A model generated the notes under the pieces. That model worked only from the letters and a program-made list of their open reading frames with translations. It had not been told where the DNA came from and searched no databases. Positions 1 to 10,688 of a stretch of 64,000 nt of DNA are shown here, piece after piece; the first letter of the stretch is position 1; each line of letters starts with the position of its first letter. The position numbers were made by a program, and so were the translations under genes. The DNA comes from Stenotrophomonas sp. UBA2302 (GTDB lineage: Bacteria; Pseudomonadota; Gammaproteobacteria; Xanthomonadales; Xanthomonadaceae), in the NCBI GenBank assembly GCA_002345545.1, contig DDVW01000053.1, positions 62,521 through 126,520 on the forward strand. The letters run 5' to 3'.

Positions 1-70
1 GCTATCGGCGGCGCAAGGGTAACGCAGATGGCGCGCCGTCGGCCGGCGCGCGATCCAGCGCAAGAGAAGG

Positions 71-1633
71 TCAATACACCGCATCCGTTTCTCGAGGATA
101 CGCCGACACCCGGTTGCGACCACTGCGCTTGGAGACATACAGCATCTCATCGGCGGCCTTCATCACCGCCTCGATTTCAAGTGCGCTCTGTGGCCAGCTC
201 GCTACCCCCAGGGAGATTGTCAGCGACCCCACCGTGGGGACAACCATCTGCTCCACCGTGACCCGCAGACGCTCAGCCACCTGGGCCGCCGTGACAAGGG
301 TGGTCGCGGGCAGCAAGATCACGAACTCCTCGCCACCCACGCGCAGCGGAATGTCGTACGTCCGGCAGGCCTCGCGCATGCATCTGGCCAGGTGCTGCAA
401 TGCGAGGTCACCGGCATCATGCCCGTAGGTGTCGTTCACCGCCTTGAAGTGGTCGATGTCGATGGTGATGACAGAAAACGCCTCGGCCCGGCTCTCGAAA
501 TTCGCCAACGCCTCATCCATCCGGCGCCGGTTGCCGAGTCTGGTCAACGGGTCGGTGGCATTGTCTTCGCGCAGCTTGCTGAAACTTTTATGGATGGCGT
601 CCACACCGATCAACAGGGCCTTCTTGAGCTCGCGTGATTCGAAGTACCAGGATTTCACCTCGCCAATGTCCCTGGCCGACGCCGGGTCTTCCATCTTGCG
701 CGCACCGTCAGCCAGCAGACGCAGCGGCCGCGAGATCAACCGCGCGCTCCACAGGATCAGGATCAAGGTCAGCAGCGTGGCCGGCAACGCCTTGTACAAG
801 GTGCTCCGCATCAGTTGGGTCAGCGGTGCCAAGGTGGCTTCCTCCGGGCGCTGCGCCACGATGCCCCACCCCGTTGATGCGACGAGTGCATACCCCGCCA
901 GCATCTTGATACCGCGCGAGTTGACGGTCTGGCCCATGCCAGACTCCCCGGTAATGACACGCTCAACGACGGCATTGTTCTGCACGACGTCACCGATCCG
1001 GTCTGGATTCGGGTGATAGATGATGCGCTTGTGCCTGTCGACCACAAACAGGTAGGAGCCGTCCACATAGAAATGCTGGCCCAGAAGGCGGTCGAGAATG
1101 TTCTCTTTCTGCAGGTAGATCGCACCGCCGACCGCCCCGAGATAGCGCCCGGATCCGGATACGATCGGATGGTTGATGAACACGATGAAGTTGCCGGTGG
1201 CCGACTGGTAGGGCTCACTGATCAGCGGCCGCTTCTCGCGCAATGCCGCCTTCACCGCCTCGCTGTTCAATACCCTGCCCTGCAAGCCCAGCGTTTCGGG
1301 TGAGGTTGCCAGTACCGTGCCGGTCGCGTCGAAAATGGTGATCGAGTTGAAACTCTTGCTCATCATCCGCAGGCGTGCCGCTTCGCCTTCGAGCCTGGCC
1401 ACATCGTCCATTTTCACCGCCAGCAACTGCGCGGTATAGGCCAGCTGCAACTGCGCGGACTGCAGGAAATCCTCGGTACTCCCGGCCAGCTTGTTGGCGT
1501 AGGCGTAGTTGCCATCCAGCGTGGTATCCACCAGTTGCTGGCGCTGCACGGTGAAACCGGCATAGAAGGTATTGGCAAACGGCACCAGGGCCCCGATCAG
1601 GGTCAGAGCCAGAATGAGTTTTCGTAGGTCCAT
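71..1633 (-). CDS. Membrane-bound diguanylate cyclase with periplasmic Cache-type sensor
   Basis: Predicted 520-residue protein that makes cyclic di-GMP from two GTP. An N-terminal membrane segment (about residues 5-27) and a second one (about 287-307) enclose a roughly 250-residue periplasmic region that looks like a dCache sensor. A short linker and a C-terminal GGDEF domain follow. The signature is GGEEF at about 433-437, an active variant. Five residues before it lies RTYD (424-427), the RxxD inhibitory I-site, so product inhibition is likely. I chose the ATG at 1633 because it begins directly before the first membrane helix; an in-frame extension to 1750 adds a sequence with no domain features. 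The ligand is unknown. The gene stands alone, convergent with nothing recognisable at the window edge. Family assignment is firm; the sensed signal is not deducible. Confidence 0.93.
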   Translation of the reverse strand: MDLRKLILALTLIGALVPFANTFYAGFTVQRQQLVDTTLDGNYAYANKLAGSTEDFLQSAQLQLAYTAQLLAVKMDDVARLEGEAARLRMMSKSFNSITIFDATGTVLATSPETLGLQGRVLNSEAVKAALREKRPLISEPYQSATGNFIVFINHPIVSGSGRYLGAVGGAIYLQKENILDRLLGQHFYVDGSYLFVVDRHKRIIYHPNPDRIGDVVQNNAVVERVITGESGMGQTVNSRGIKMLAGYALVASTGWGIVAQRPEEATLAPLTQLMRSTLYKALPATLLTLILILWSARLISRPLRLLADGARKMEDPASARDIGEVKSWYFESRELKKALLIGVDAIHKSFSKLREDNATDPLTRLGNRRRMDEALANFESRAEAFSVITIDIDHFKAVNDTYGHDAGDLALQHLARCMREACRTYDIPLRVGGEEFVILLPATTLVTAAQVAERLRVTVEQMVVPTVGSLTISLGVASWPQSALEIEAVMKAADEMLYVSKRSGRNRVSAYPRETDAVY

Positions 1634-1798
1634 GATCCGATGCGAAGCTCGTAGAGGCGACCGCGCTTGATCCCATGGCATACGGGTGACCCGGGTGTGG
1701 TCATTTGCCGAGCCAAACGTCTTTGCCATGGCCGGCTCATGCCTGTCCACCTACGCCCGGCCCGCAGCAGAGACCAGGGCGATACAGGATTCAAAAAA

Positions 1799-1830
1799 TG
1801 GAAAAACCGCTGTTGCCAGCGGTTTTTCCA
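1799..1830 (-). terminator. Intrinsic terminator of the tRNA-Ser gene
   Basis: Perfect inverted repeat with arms GGAAAAACCGCT and AGCGGTTTTTCC around a six-base loop. It lies eight bases beyond the CCA end of the tRNA gene and would also work on the other strand because both arms carry A/T tracts. Confidence 0.85.
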
Positions 1831-1837
1831 GCAACTT

Positions 1838-1927
1838 TGGCGGGCAGAGTGGGATTCGAACCCACGGAAAGTTTGACCCTTCGCCGGTTTTCAAGACCGG
1901 TGCCTTCAACCGCTCGGCCATCTGCCC
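1838..1927 (-). tRNA. tRNA-Ser(UGA)
   Basis: A 90-base tRNA with long variable arm, as expected for a serine tRNA. The acceptor stem is GGGCAGA paired with TCTGCCC, followed by discriminator G and an encoded CCA (1838-1840). The anticodon loop reads CTTGAAA with anticodon TGA (1891-1893), reading UCA and related serine codons. The T-arm contains GGTTCGAATCC. All stems pair without mismatch. No integrated element adjoins it. Confidence 0.97.
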
Positions 1928-1997
1928 GTTGTTGTTCCAGACCCGATACGGCGGGCGTATCCGGCCGCGTATTCTCGCATGCCTGCCCCCGCTTTGT

Positions 1998-2990
1998 TCA
2001 ACCCGCTTCGATCGCCAGTGAACCCGCCATCGAGGCGCGTATTTTTTCCTTGGCGCGCTCGCAGGCACCCCCGCAATGCAGCCGCGAGGCCTCCAGCTCC
2101 GGCGGCAGGTGCTCGGCCAGAAAATCGATGAACACCCGCACCGCCGGCAGCAACCCGCGCCGTGAAGCGAACACCGCATGACAGATGCCCTGCGGCAGCG
2201 ACCAGTCCGGCAGTACCACCTCCAGTTCGCCATTGCGCACCGCCTCAGCGCAGACGGTCTCCGGCAACATGGTGATACCGAAGCCGTCCTTGACCATCGA
2301 CTGCAGCAGCGGGAAATCGAAGCCGGCCACGCGCGGCTGCAGGTCCACGCGACGCACCTCGCCACCGGGACCATGCAGCTCCCAGCGCTGCCGCGCTTCG
2401 TCCTCGCTGATGCTCAGGGTGACGTGACTGGTCAACTCCTCCGGCGAGGCTGGCCGGCCGGCCTTGTCCAGATAGGCGGGGCTGGCCACCAGCAGCTCCT
2501 GCACCTGGCCGAAACTGCGCATCACCAGGCTGCCGTCATCATCCAGGCGCGAGCGCACACGCAGTGCGACATCGTAGCCTTCATTGATGATGTCCACCCG
2601 ACGATTGCTGATATTCAGCTGCAGCCGCACTTTGGGGTACTGCGCCAGGAATTTCGGCAGCAGGCGTGGCAGTTGCATCTGCGCCAGCGACACCGGCACG
2701 CTGGCACGTACCAGCCCACGCGGCTCGGCACTGAGGCGATCCACCACCTCACGCGCGGCCTGCGCCTCGGCCAGCATGGTCTGGGTATGCCGGTGTACGC
2801 TCATGCCGACGTCGGTGACCGCGAAGCGGCGCGTGGAACGCTGCAGCAGGCGCACACCCAGCTCGGTCTCCAGCTGGCTGATACGCCGGCTCAGGCGCGA
2901 CTTGGGAATCCCCAGTGCCCGCTCGGCGGCCGCGAAGCCGCCGTGGTCCACCACCATCGCGAAGTAGTAGAGGTCGTTGAGGTCCTGCAT
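1998..2990 (-). CDS. LysR-family transcriptional regulator
   Basis: Predicted 330-residue LysR-type regulator. An N-terminal winged helix-turn-helix (about 1-60, with the typical AAERALGIPKSRLSRRISQLE segment split over helix 2 and the recognition helix) precedes a periplasmic-binding-protein-like effector domain (about 90-295). A tail of about 30 residues rich in Cys, Ala and Lys follows. The start at 2990 gives MQDLNDLYYFAMVV, the usual start of this family; an open frame extends upstream to 3098 but looks like non-coding sequence. No divergent partner gene adjoins, so the regulon cannot be guessed by the usual LysR rule. The effector is unknown. Confidence 0.92.
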   Translation of the reverse strand: MQDLNDLYYFAMVVDHGGFAAAERALGIPKSRLSRRISQLETELGVRLLQRSTRRFAVTDVGMSVHRHTQTMLAEAQAAREVVDRLSAEPRGLVRASVPVSLAQMQLPRLLPKFLAQYPKVRLQLNISNRRVDIINEGYDVALRVRSRLDDDGSLVMRSFGQVQELLVASPAYLDKAGRPASPEELTSHVTLSISEDEARQRWELHGPGGEVRRVDLQPRVAGFDFPLLQSMVKDGFGITMLPETVCAEAVRNGELEVVLPDWSLPQGICHAVFASRRGLLPAVRVFIDFLAEHLPPELEASRLHCGGACERAKEKIRASMAGSLAIEAG

Positions 2991-3342
2991 GGATTGATCC
3001 CGAAAATGGAACGAACATGCGAATTCAACCACTTCCATCCTGAATTTACAAATCAGACTATAAACAGTCCTGTATTGAATTCCCAGGAAGCATGACAACG
3101 GGCCACGACTGTTGATCTGCCACTATCTGGTCCATCCGTACCCACTGCCCACCTCCTCCACGATGCACCTGCGGCCGTCGAGCGCAGGCTGTCCGTTCTT
3201 CGCCACTGTTGAACCGTCTGCTGTCGAGTCGGCCACTTCACGGCAATGGCGGAAAGTGGCGCTCCCTGGAAATTTCCAAACCGTGACGAAAAAGGCCCGC
3301 ATCGCTGCGGGCCTTTCATCAGTGCGTCGGGAGCATGCCATC
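2991..3342. other. Intergenic region between serS and the LysR gene
   Basis: 352 bases without a gene. It holds the serS terminator at its right side and presumably the promoter of the LysR gene. The part next to the LysR start (about 3000-3080) is noticeably AT-richer than the surroundings, as expected for a promoter. I could not choose one promoter with confidence and saw no small gene. Confidence 0.6.
3291..3316 (-). terminator. Terminator downstream of serS
   Basis: Inverted repeat AAAGGCCCGC / GCGGGCCTTT with a six-base loop, 27 bases after the serS stop. The T-run on the minus strand continues into further Ts (AAAAAGG on the plus strand). Confidence 0.85.
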
Positions 3343-4653
<1,311 letters not shown>

Positions 4654-4733
4654 TTATCGCCCGAACCGCCGATCTCTGCCGCGTGACTCACGTCTGCTGT
4701 GCAAGAATCAGCCCGTCCAACCCGATCAAGCCC

Positions 4734-5384
4734 ATGTCTGCAAAGCGTTCCCCATACCGCGATCACGACCTCACGCCGCTGGCGCACAGCCGTCTGAAAA
4801 TCATCGGCATCGCGTTCTGTGCCGGCCTGCTGCTGTTCTGCATCGTGTGGCTGAACATCCGCCGCAACAATGAGGCCCCTGCAAGCGATCCGGCGCAACC
4901 GCAAGCGCGCGCAGGCGACGTCACTCCGCTTCCAGAGCCACGCGCCGCCGGAACCGGGGCCAGCGACATGCCAGAAGCCCGCCCGGACACGGAAGAGGAA
5001 CGGCCGCAACTGGTGGAAACCACGCCACCACCGCAACCTGTTGCCGAAACAGCGCCAGCGCCACCCTCCGCACCAGCCGCGCCGACACCGGCCGCCGTGG
5101 TTCTGGATGACCGTCCGGTCCCATTGCCGGGGCAAAGCCCGCCGCCCACCTATCCCGCCAGTGCCTTGCGCCGCGGCGACAGTGGCACGGTGGTGGTGCA
5201 GGTGGTGGTGGGCGTCAGCGGAGAGCCGCTGGATGCGCGGGTGATCCAGCGCAGCGGTGCCCGCGACCTGGACCGCGCAGCCCTGGATGCGGTACGCGGC
5301 TGGCGCTTCCAGCCGGCGCACAGCAACGGCCAGCCGATGCAGGCGACGCTGGATATCCCGTTCGACTTCAAACCGGCCGAATAG
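4734..5384 (+). CDS. TonB-family energy transducer or TonB C-terminal domain protein
   Basis: Predicted 216-residue inner-membrane protein. A short cytoplasmic N-terminus is followed by one membrane segment (about 22-40) and a Pro/Ala/Glu-rich periplasmic linker (about 48-135). The C-terminal TonB domain (about 136-214) has PPTYPASALRRGDSG near its start and AALDAVRGWRFQPA near its end. This layout matches proteins that carry proton-motive energy to outer-membrane receptors, but no exbB/exbD or receptor gene adjoins, so it may be one of the accessory TonB-like proteins abundant in xanthomonads. The start at 4734 was chosen because the preceding in-frame sequence runs over the serS promoter region. 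Divergent from serS. Confidence 0.85.
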   Translation: MSAKRSPYRDHDLTPLAHSRLKIIGIAFCAGLLLFCIVWLNIRRNNEAPASDPAQPQARAGDVTPLPEPRAAGTGASDMPEARPDTEEERPQLVETTPPPQPVAETAPAPPSAPAAPTPAAVVLDDRPVPLPGQSPPPTYPASALRRGDSGTVVVQVVVGVSGEPLDARVIQRSGARDLDRAALDAVRGWRFQPAHSNGQPMQATLDIPFDFKPAE

Positions 5385-5462
5385 GCGGACGCTGCGGCTG
5401 CCGGCAACACCGGGCGGCAAACGCACGCCCGGCAGGCCATCGTCAATTGATCCGCGGCGCTG

Positions 5463-6776
5463 TCAGCGCAGCACCTCGAGTCCGAAGCCGGCACCGGTGG
5501 CCAGCGTGTCGAATCCCGGGAACGAGGTCGCCACGTTGGCCACGTCGTTGATCCGCACCTCGCCGGTGCTGAGCTGGCCGGCAATGGCGAAGGCCATGGA
5601 AATGCGGTGGTCGCCATGGCTTTCGATGGTGCCGCTGCCGAGCGGACCGCCGTGGATGGTGGCGCCATCGTCGGTTTCATCCACGCGCAGACCCAGCGAG
5701 CGCAGGCCGGTGGCCATGGCCGCCAGCCGGTCCGATTCCTTGACCCGTAGTTCGGCGGCGCCACGCACCGCGGTCTGCCCGGAGGCCGCGGCCGCAGCCA
5801 CGAACAGCGCAGGGAACTCGTCGATCATGTCCGGCACCACCGCTTCGGGAATTTCCGCACCGTGCAGCGGCGCATAGCGCACCACCAGGTCGGCCACCGG
5901 CTCGCCGCCGTGCTCGGCGTGGTTTTCCTCGCTGATGTCCGCCCCCATCAGCCGCAGCGCGGTGAGCAGGCCGGTGCGGCGCGGGTTCAGCCCCACCGAG
6001 CGCAACCGCACATGGGAGCCGGGAATGACGCTGGCGGCGACGATGAAGAACGCCGCCGACGAGAAATCCGCCGGCACCGCGATATCGGTGGCGCGCAGCC
6101 GCTGGCCGCCACGCAACCGCGCCCGGCCCGGTTCGAACTCGATCTCGGCACCGTAGGCGCGCAACATGCTCTCGGTGTAATCGCGCGTGGGATGTGGTTC
6201 GACCACCGTCGTTTCGCCCTGCGCGTACAGCCCGGCCAGCAGCACCGCCGACTTCACCTGGGCGCTGGCCACCGGCAGCTCGTAATGGATGCCCTGCAGC
6301 GGCTGGCCGCCGTGGATATGCAGCGGTGGCGTGCCATCGCCCCGGGTATCGATGCGTGCGCCCATCTGCGCCAGCGGCCCGGTAACGCGGCGCATCGGCC
6401 GCTTGGACAACGATTCATCGCCCACCAGTACCGTATCGAACGGTTGCGCCGCCAGCAGGCCGGCGAGCAGGCGCATGCCGGTGCCGGCGTTGCCGCAATC
6501 CAGCGTGCCCTGCGGTGCCTGCAGGCCATCCACGCCGACACCGTGCACGATGCGCTGCGAGGCCGAGGGTGTCTCGAAGCGCACCCCCATCTGCGCGAAG
6601 ATCGACGCGGTGGCACGGGTGTCTTCACCTTCCAGGAAGCCTTCGATGTGCGAAACGCCATCGGCCAGCGCGGCAAACATCACCGCCCGGTGCGAGATCG
6701 ACTTGTCGCCGGGAATGGCGAGCGTGCCCTGCAGGGCCGAACCTTTACGTGCAATCCAGTAGGGCTGGGAAGTCAT
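5463..6776 (-). CDS. aroA: 3-phosphoshikimate 1-carboxyvinyltransferase (EPSP synthase)
   Basis: 437-residue enzyme of the shikimate pathway that joins phosphoenolpyruvate to shikimate 3-phosphate. Visible family motifs are PGDKSISHRAVM near the N-terminus (substrate and PEP-binding lysine), LDCGNAGTGMRLLAGLL, and ELRVKESDRLAAMATGLR in the second half. Length matches the family. It ends the serC-pheA-aroA series on the minus strand, with 158 bases between pheA and aroA, so it may also have its own promoter. Nothing unusual in the active-site motifs. Confidence 0.97.
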   Translation of the reverse strand: MTSQPYWIARKGSALQGTLAIPGDKSISHRAVMFAALADGVSHIEGFLEGEDTRATASIFAQMGVRFETPSASQRIVHGVGVDGLQAPQGTLDCGNAGTGMRLLAGLLAAQPFDTVLVGDESLSKRPMRRVTGPLAQMGARIDTRGDGTPPLHIHGGQPLQGIHYELPVASAQVKSAVLLAGLYAQGETTVVEPHPTRDYTESMLRAYGAEIEFEPGRARLRGGQRLRATDIAVPADFSSAAFFIVAASVIPGSHVRLRSVGLNPRRTGLLTALRLMGADISEENHAEHGGEPVADLVVRYAPLHGAEIPEAVVPDMIDEFPALFVAAAAASGQTAVRGAAELRVKESDRLAAMATGLRSLGLRVDETDDGATIHGGPLGSGTIESHGDHRISMAFAIAGQLSTGEVRINDVANVATSFPGFDTLATGAGFGLEVLR

Positions 6777-6934
6777 GCGGTCTCTCTACGTTCTTCTCTC
6801 CCGGCGCGCGGCCGGGAGCATGGAGGGAGGCGGATCGGCGTGCCGGCACATGGCTGCGGCACCATCATCCCGCCCTTGGACGCCCTCCCCCGCAGGCCGG
6901 GGAAGAGGCGATGAACCTGCCGCTTGCGGCAGGC

Positions 6935-8131
6935 TCAGGGGACGGCAACCGGATAGGAGCCAAGCACCTTGATTTCAGCCGAGTGCGACTTCAGCTCGGC
7001 CAGCGCCGCCTGCATGGATGCATCTTCGATATGGCCGGCCAGATCGATGAAGAAGCCGTATTCCCACTTGGCCTGGTGCGAGGGCCGCGACTCGATGCGG
7101 TTCATGCTGATGCCATGGCGGGCGAACGGGCTGAGCACATCGAACAGTGCGCCGGGCTTGTCATGGATGAACACCAGCACCGAGGTACGGTCATGCCCGG
7201 ACGCCGGGAAGAACTGGCGGCCGATCACCAGAAAACGCGTGGTGTTGTCGGCGTCGTTCTGGATCGGCTTGGTCACCACTTTCTTCAGGCCGTAGACATG
7301 CCCTGCGCTCTCACCGCCGATCGCGGCGGCGTCATCGGCATTGCGGGCGCGGCGCGCGCCTTCGGCATTGCTCGATACCGGGATCTTCTCGGCCTTGGGC
7401 AGGTTCGCGCGCAGCCACGCCGAGGTCTGCATGAACGACTGCGGATGCGCGTAGATGCGCTCGATGTCATCGATGCGGCCGCTGCGCGACATCAGGTACT
7501 GCTGCACGCGCAGCTCCACTTCGCCGCAGATCTTGAGACTGGAGGTGAGGAACATGTCCAGCGTGATCTGGATGGTGCCCTGCCCCGAATTTTCCACCGG
7601 CACCACGCCGAAATCGGCGTTGCCGGCTTCCACTTCCTGGAATACTTCCTCGATGCTGGCCATCGGCAGGCCCATCGCCGAACGGCCGAAGTGCTTGAGC
7701 ACGGCCTGCTGGCTGAAGGTGCCTTCCGGGCCGAGGTAACCGATCTTCAGCGGCTCCTGCTGCGCCAAGCAGGCCGACATGATCTCGCGGTACACATGCA
7801 CCAGCACCTCATCGCTGAGCGGGCCTTCGTTGCGGTCCACCACCATGCGCAGCACCTGCGCCTCGCGCTCGGGCCGGTAGTAATCCACCGCGGCCGCCAG
7901 CTTGCCCTTGGCCTTGCCGACCTGGTGGGCGAACCGCGCGCGCTCGGCGATCAGCGCCTGGATGCTGCGGTCGATCTGGTCGATCTTGGCGCGCACATCC
8001 GACAGCACCGGCTTGGCCAGCGGCAGCACATCCACGGCGGGCTTCTTGTTTTCAACTTTCGCCGCGGTGGATTTTCTGGCGGCGACTTTAGAGGAGGTTT
8101 TCTTGGCGGGTTTGCTTGGCTTCGAAGCCAT
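6935..8131 (-). CDS. pheA: Bifunctional chorismate mutase / prephenate dehydratase (P-protein)
   Basis: 398-residue enzyme converting chorismate to prephenate and prephenate to phenylpyruvate in phenylalanine synthesis. Domain order: an AroQ-type chorismate mutase (about 43-128, with DQIDRSIQALIAERARFA), prephenate dehydratase (about 129-308, GYLGPEGTFSQQA and the catalytic TTRF at 297-300), and a C-terminal ACT domain (about 318-395) with the phenylalanine-sensing ESRP at 347-350. The first 40 residues are an unusual Lys/Ala/Ser tail resembling a histone H1 tail. It lies 50 bases after serC, so the two are probably co-transcribed. Feedback inhibition by phenylalanine is expected from the ESRP motif. 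Confidence 0.96.
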   Translation of the reverse strand: MASKPSKPAKKTSSKVAARKSTAAKVENKKPAVDVLPLAKPVLSDVRAKIDQIDRSIQALIAERARFAHQVGKAKGKLAAAVDYYRPEREAQVLRMVVDRNEGPLSDEVLVHVYREIMSACLAQQEPLKIGYLGPEGTFSQQAVLKHFGRSAMGLPMASIEEVFQEVEAGNADFGVVPVENSGQGTIQITLDMFLTSSLKICGEVELRVQQYLMSRSGRIDDIERIYAHPQSFMQTSAWLRANLPKAEKIPVSSNAEGARRARNADDAAAIGGESAGHVYGLKKVVTKPIQNDADNTTRFLVIGRQFFPASGHDRTSVLVFIHDKPGALFDVLSPFARHGISMNRIESRPSHQAKWEYGFFIDLAGHIEDASMQAALAELKSHSAEIKVLGSYPVAVP

Positions 8132-8181
8132 GGAGTCGTCTACCTGTTACAGGCCGGCGCGATGCGCCCGGCGGGAATGTG

Positions 8182-9267
8182 TCAGCCGTTGCGCTGCTGG
8201 AAATCACCCATGAACGCCACCAGCGCCTGCGCCCCTTCCAGCGGCATGGCGTTGTACAGCGACGCACGGATACCGCCGACCGCCTTGTGGCCCTTCAGTG
8301 CCAGCAGTCCGGCGGCCTTGGCCTCGGCAACGAAACGGGCATCCAGCTCGGCACTGGGCAGCACAAACGGGATGTTCATCCGCGAGCGCACCGCGCTGGC
8401 CACCTCGTTGCGATAGAAGCCGCCGGAGCCGTCAATGGCCGCATACACCAGTGCGGATTTCTGCGCATTGCGCCGGGCGAACTCCTCCACCCCGCCTTGC
8501 GCCAGCATCCACTGCACGGTGAGACCGAGCAGATACCAGTTCCAGGTCGGCGGCGTGTTGAGCATCGAATCGCGCGCGGCGTGCGAGCGGTAATCGAAGA
8601 TGTCCGCTCGCGGCTGGCCGGCCCGCTCAAGCAGGTCGCGACGGATGATCACCACGGTGATGCCGACCGGGCCGAGGTTCTTCTGCGCACCTGCGTAGAT
8701 CACGCCATAGCGGGAGACATCGATCGGCTCGGAGGCGATCGATGAGCTGAAATCGGCGATAAGCGGCACCCCGCCTACATCCGGCGCGTCACGGAACTCG
8801 ACACCATGGATGGTTTCGTTGGCGGTGATGTGCACATAGGCCGCATCCGTGGACAGTTGCCACTGCGCCCGCTCGGGAATATCACGGAAGCCGCCACTCT
8901 CGCCGCTGGCGACGACGTTCACGTCCACATACGGGCGCGCCTGCTTGATCGCGGTCTTGCCCCAGTGGCCGGTGACGAGGTAATCCGCCCGCTGCCCGGG
9001 AGCGGCCAGGTTCAATGGAAGCAGCGCCTGCTGGGTGGTGGCACCGCCGCCGAGGAACAGCACCGCATGGGTATCGGGAATACCGATCAGCGTGCGCAGA
9101 TCGGCTTCGGCCTTGGCAGCGACCGCGACAAAGTCGGCGCTGCGATGGCTGATCTCGACGATGGACGCGCCCACGCCATTCCATTCCAACATTTCCTCCT
9201 GCGCCTGGCGCAGGACCGATTCCGGCAATGTGGCTGGGCCGGCACTGAAATTGAATGCGCGCGTCAT
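8182..9267 (-). CDS. serC: Phosphoserine aminotransferase
   Basis: 361-residue PLP enzyme that converts 3-phosphohydroxypyruvate and glutamate to phosphoserine; it also serves pyridoxal phosphate synthesis. The PLP lysine is K196 in [12 protein letters not shown]. The N-terminus [15 protein letters not shown] and the segment [10 protein letters not shown] are typical. I chose ATG 9267, which gives the family start; the frame stays open to 9552 but that part is unlike any protein. First gene of the serC-pheA-aroA cluster, an arrangement also known from other gammaproteobacteria. The 139-base upstream gap contains a run of GCATGC-like repeats (about 9335-9357) of unknown meaning. Confidence 0.97.
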   Translation of the reverse strand: MTRAFNFSAGPATLPESVLRQAQEEMLEWNGVGASIVEISHRSADFVAVAAKAEADLRTLIGIPDTHAVLFLGGGATTQQALLPLNLAAPGQRADYLVTGHWGKTAIKQARPYVDVNVVASGESGGFRDIPERAQWQLSTDAAYVHITANETIHGVEFRDAPDVGGVPLIADFSSSIASEPIDVSRYGVIYAGAQKNLGPVGITVVIIRRDLLERAGQPRADIFDYRSHAARDSMLNTPPTWNWYLLGLTVQWMLAQGGVEEFARRNAQKSALVYAAIDGSGGFYRNEVASAVRSRMNIPFVLPSAELDARFVAEAKAAGLLALKGHKAVGGIRASLYNAMPLEGAQALVAFMGDFQQRNG

Positions 9268-9406
9268 ATCACACCTGCTGGGCTGAAGCCGTAGTATGCC
9301 GCAGCGCAACAGGCTTGGGGGCCCCGGAAAAGGTTGCATATGCATGCATTGGCATGCCTCCCGGAAGCTGCCGCGGCAACGGCTTGAACGACCCTTCCGG
9401 GGGTGC

Positions 9407-10216
9407 TCAGCGCACGCCGAACAGCAGCAGCGCGCTGATGCCGGCGCCCAGCAATACCGCCGTGAGCAGCAGCCACGGCCAGCGCCGGGAACCACGCGCG
9501 GGGATGTGCGTGACACTTTCCTCCGACTCGGGATCATCGGCCCCTTCCCCACCGGGCAGCGCTTCCGGCATACCCCGCGGGTCCAGCGGAATCTCCAGCA
9601 CGAACCGGTGGCCGCCCTCGAACACCAACTGGTCGCCGGCCTGCAGCCAACAGTGGCGCACCGTCATGCCGTTGACCCGGGTGCCGTCGGCTGAACCGAG
9701 GTCGCGCAGCAGCACCCGTTCGCCATGGCGTTCAACCTGCGCGTGCTGCCCGGCAAAGGCCGGCTCGTCGATCACGATGTCGCTGTGCGGATCGGCGCCA
9801 ATCGTGCGTGCACGATCCAGGGTGAAGCAGCGTCCGTGGTAGCGGCCACCGACACCGCGCAGCAGCAAGCGCATGTCCTCATCGGCCGTTTCTTGGGGCG
9901 GCGGTGGATGCGCGACCTGCTCACTGCTGCCCTGCAGCAGCAGTTCGGCACCTTCGGCATAGACCGCATCGCCGGCACGCAGCAGCGCCATGCGGCGTAC
10001 CGGACGGCCATTGACGTGGATTCCACGGATACCGTTTGCCACCTGCAGCCACACGCCGCGCTCATCCACACAGAATTGTGCCAGCAACAGCGGGCCAACA
10101 CGGTCATCGCCCAGCCCTACCTGGCCGGATGCATGCCGGACAATGCGTTGAACGCCCCATTTCAAGGGCTGATCGGGCTGTTGCCGGTTACTGAAATGGA
10201 CTTGCAGTGTGCGCAC
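9407..10216 (-). CDS. Tail-anchored protein with two degenerate FHA domains
   Basis: Predicted 269 residues. Two FHA-like regions can be seen, a weak one at about 18-97 (with GIHVNGRPV) and a clearer one at about 115-210 (with [13 protein letters not shown]). An acidic linker follows and then one membrane segment at 246-267 at the extreme C-terminus, so the FHA part should face the cytoplasm. FHA domains normally bind phosphothreonine. In the second domain the arginine of the usual GR is Ala (GADPHSD) and the serine of SxxH is Gly (AGQH), so phosphopeptide binding is doubtful. No kinase, phosphatase or type VI gene is nearby. Divergent from the polyhydroxyalkanoate-type gene at 10335. Function unknown. 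Confidence 0.85.
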   Translation of the reverse strand: MRTLQVHFSNRQQPDQPLKWGVQRIVRHASGQVGLGDDRVGPLLLAQFCVDERGVWLQVANGIRGIHVNGRPVRRMALLRAGDAVYAEGAELLLQGSSEQVAHPPPPQETADEDMRLLLRGVGGRYHGRCFTLDRARTIGADPHSDIVIDEPAFAGQHAQVERHGERVLLRDLGSADGTRVNGMTVRHCWLQAGDQLVFEGGHRFVLEIPLDPRGMPEALPGGEGADDPESEESVTHIPARGSRRWPWLLLTAVLLGAGISALLLFGVR

Positions 10217-10334
10217 CGTCGCAGATTATCAGTTCGTTTGATATTGCAGAAGATGGCCGCAGGACTTGGAGTGCGTCGCCAGTGTCTCCACAATGCCGCT
10301 CCTTCCTTTCCACCAGTCTCCCTGGAGCCAGCCC

Positions 10335-10610
10335 ATGTCCACCATCGATATCCGCCATGCCCACTCCCTGTCCGATGACGCTGCGCGCAACGCGATCGCC
10401 GAGGTGGCAAAGAAACTGGAGGAACGCTTCGAGGTATCCACCCGCTGGGAAAACCAGACGCTGCGCTTCGCCCGTTCCGGCGTGGAAGGTGGTATCGAAC
10501 TGCTGCCCGGTGCGGTGCGGGTCAAGGCCGAGCTGGGCTTCCTGCTGTCAGCGATGAAGGGCATGGTGGAATCGGAAATCCAGCGCGTGCTGGCCGAAAA
10601 GCTGGGCTGA
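10335..10610 (+). CDS. Polyhydroxyalkanoic acid system family protein
   Basis: 91-residue protein of the small family usually called PHA_gran_rgn. The family is named for its links with polyhydroxyalkanoate granules but has no proven biochemical role. The sequence begins MSTIDIRHAHSLSDDAARNA, followed by a region of alternating polar and hydrophobic residues and an ending rich in Lys and Glu. It is followed after 78 bases by a phasin-like gene, which supports a linked role. No phaC synthase lies in the window. The ATG at 10335 is preferred over an upstream in-frame ATG at 10266 because the added part is not conserved-looking. Confidence 0.8.
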   Translation: MSTIDIRHAHSLSDDAARNAIAEVAKKLEERFEVSTRWENQTLRFARSGVEGGIELLPGAVRVKAELGFLLSAMKGMVESEIQRVLAEKLG

Positions 10611-10688
10611 ACCCGGCGCCATCACGCCATCCACGCAAGTGCGCCGCTAGGGTGATGGGCAGGTTCCCTTCCACCCAGGAGCACATGC

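Noticed and set aside
28..261. Short open frame at the left window edge
   Set aside because: It overlaps the end of the diguanylate cyclase gene, has a Pro/Arg/Ser-rich shadow composition and no ribosome site.
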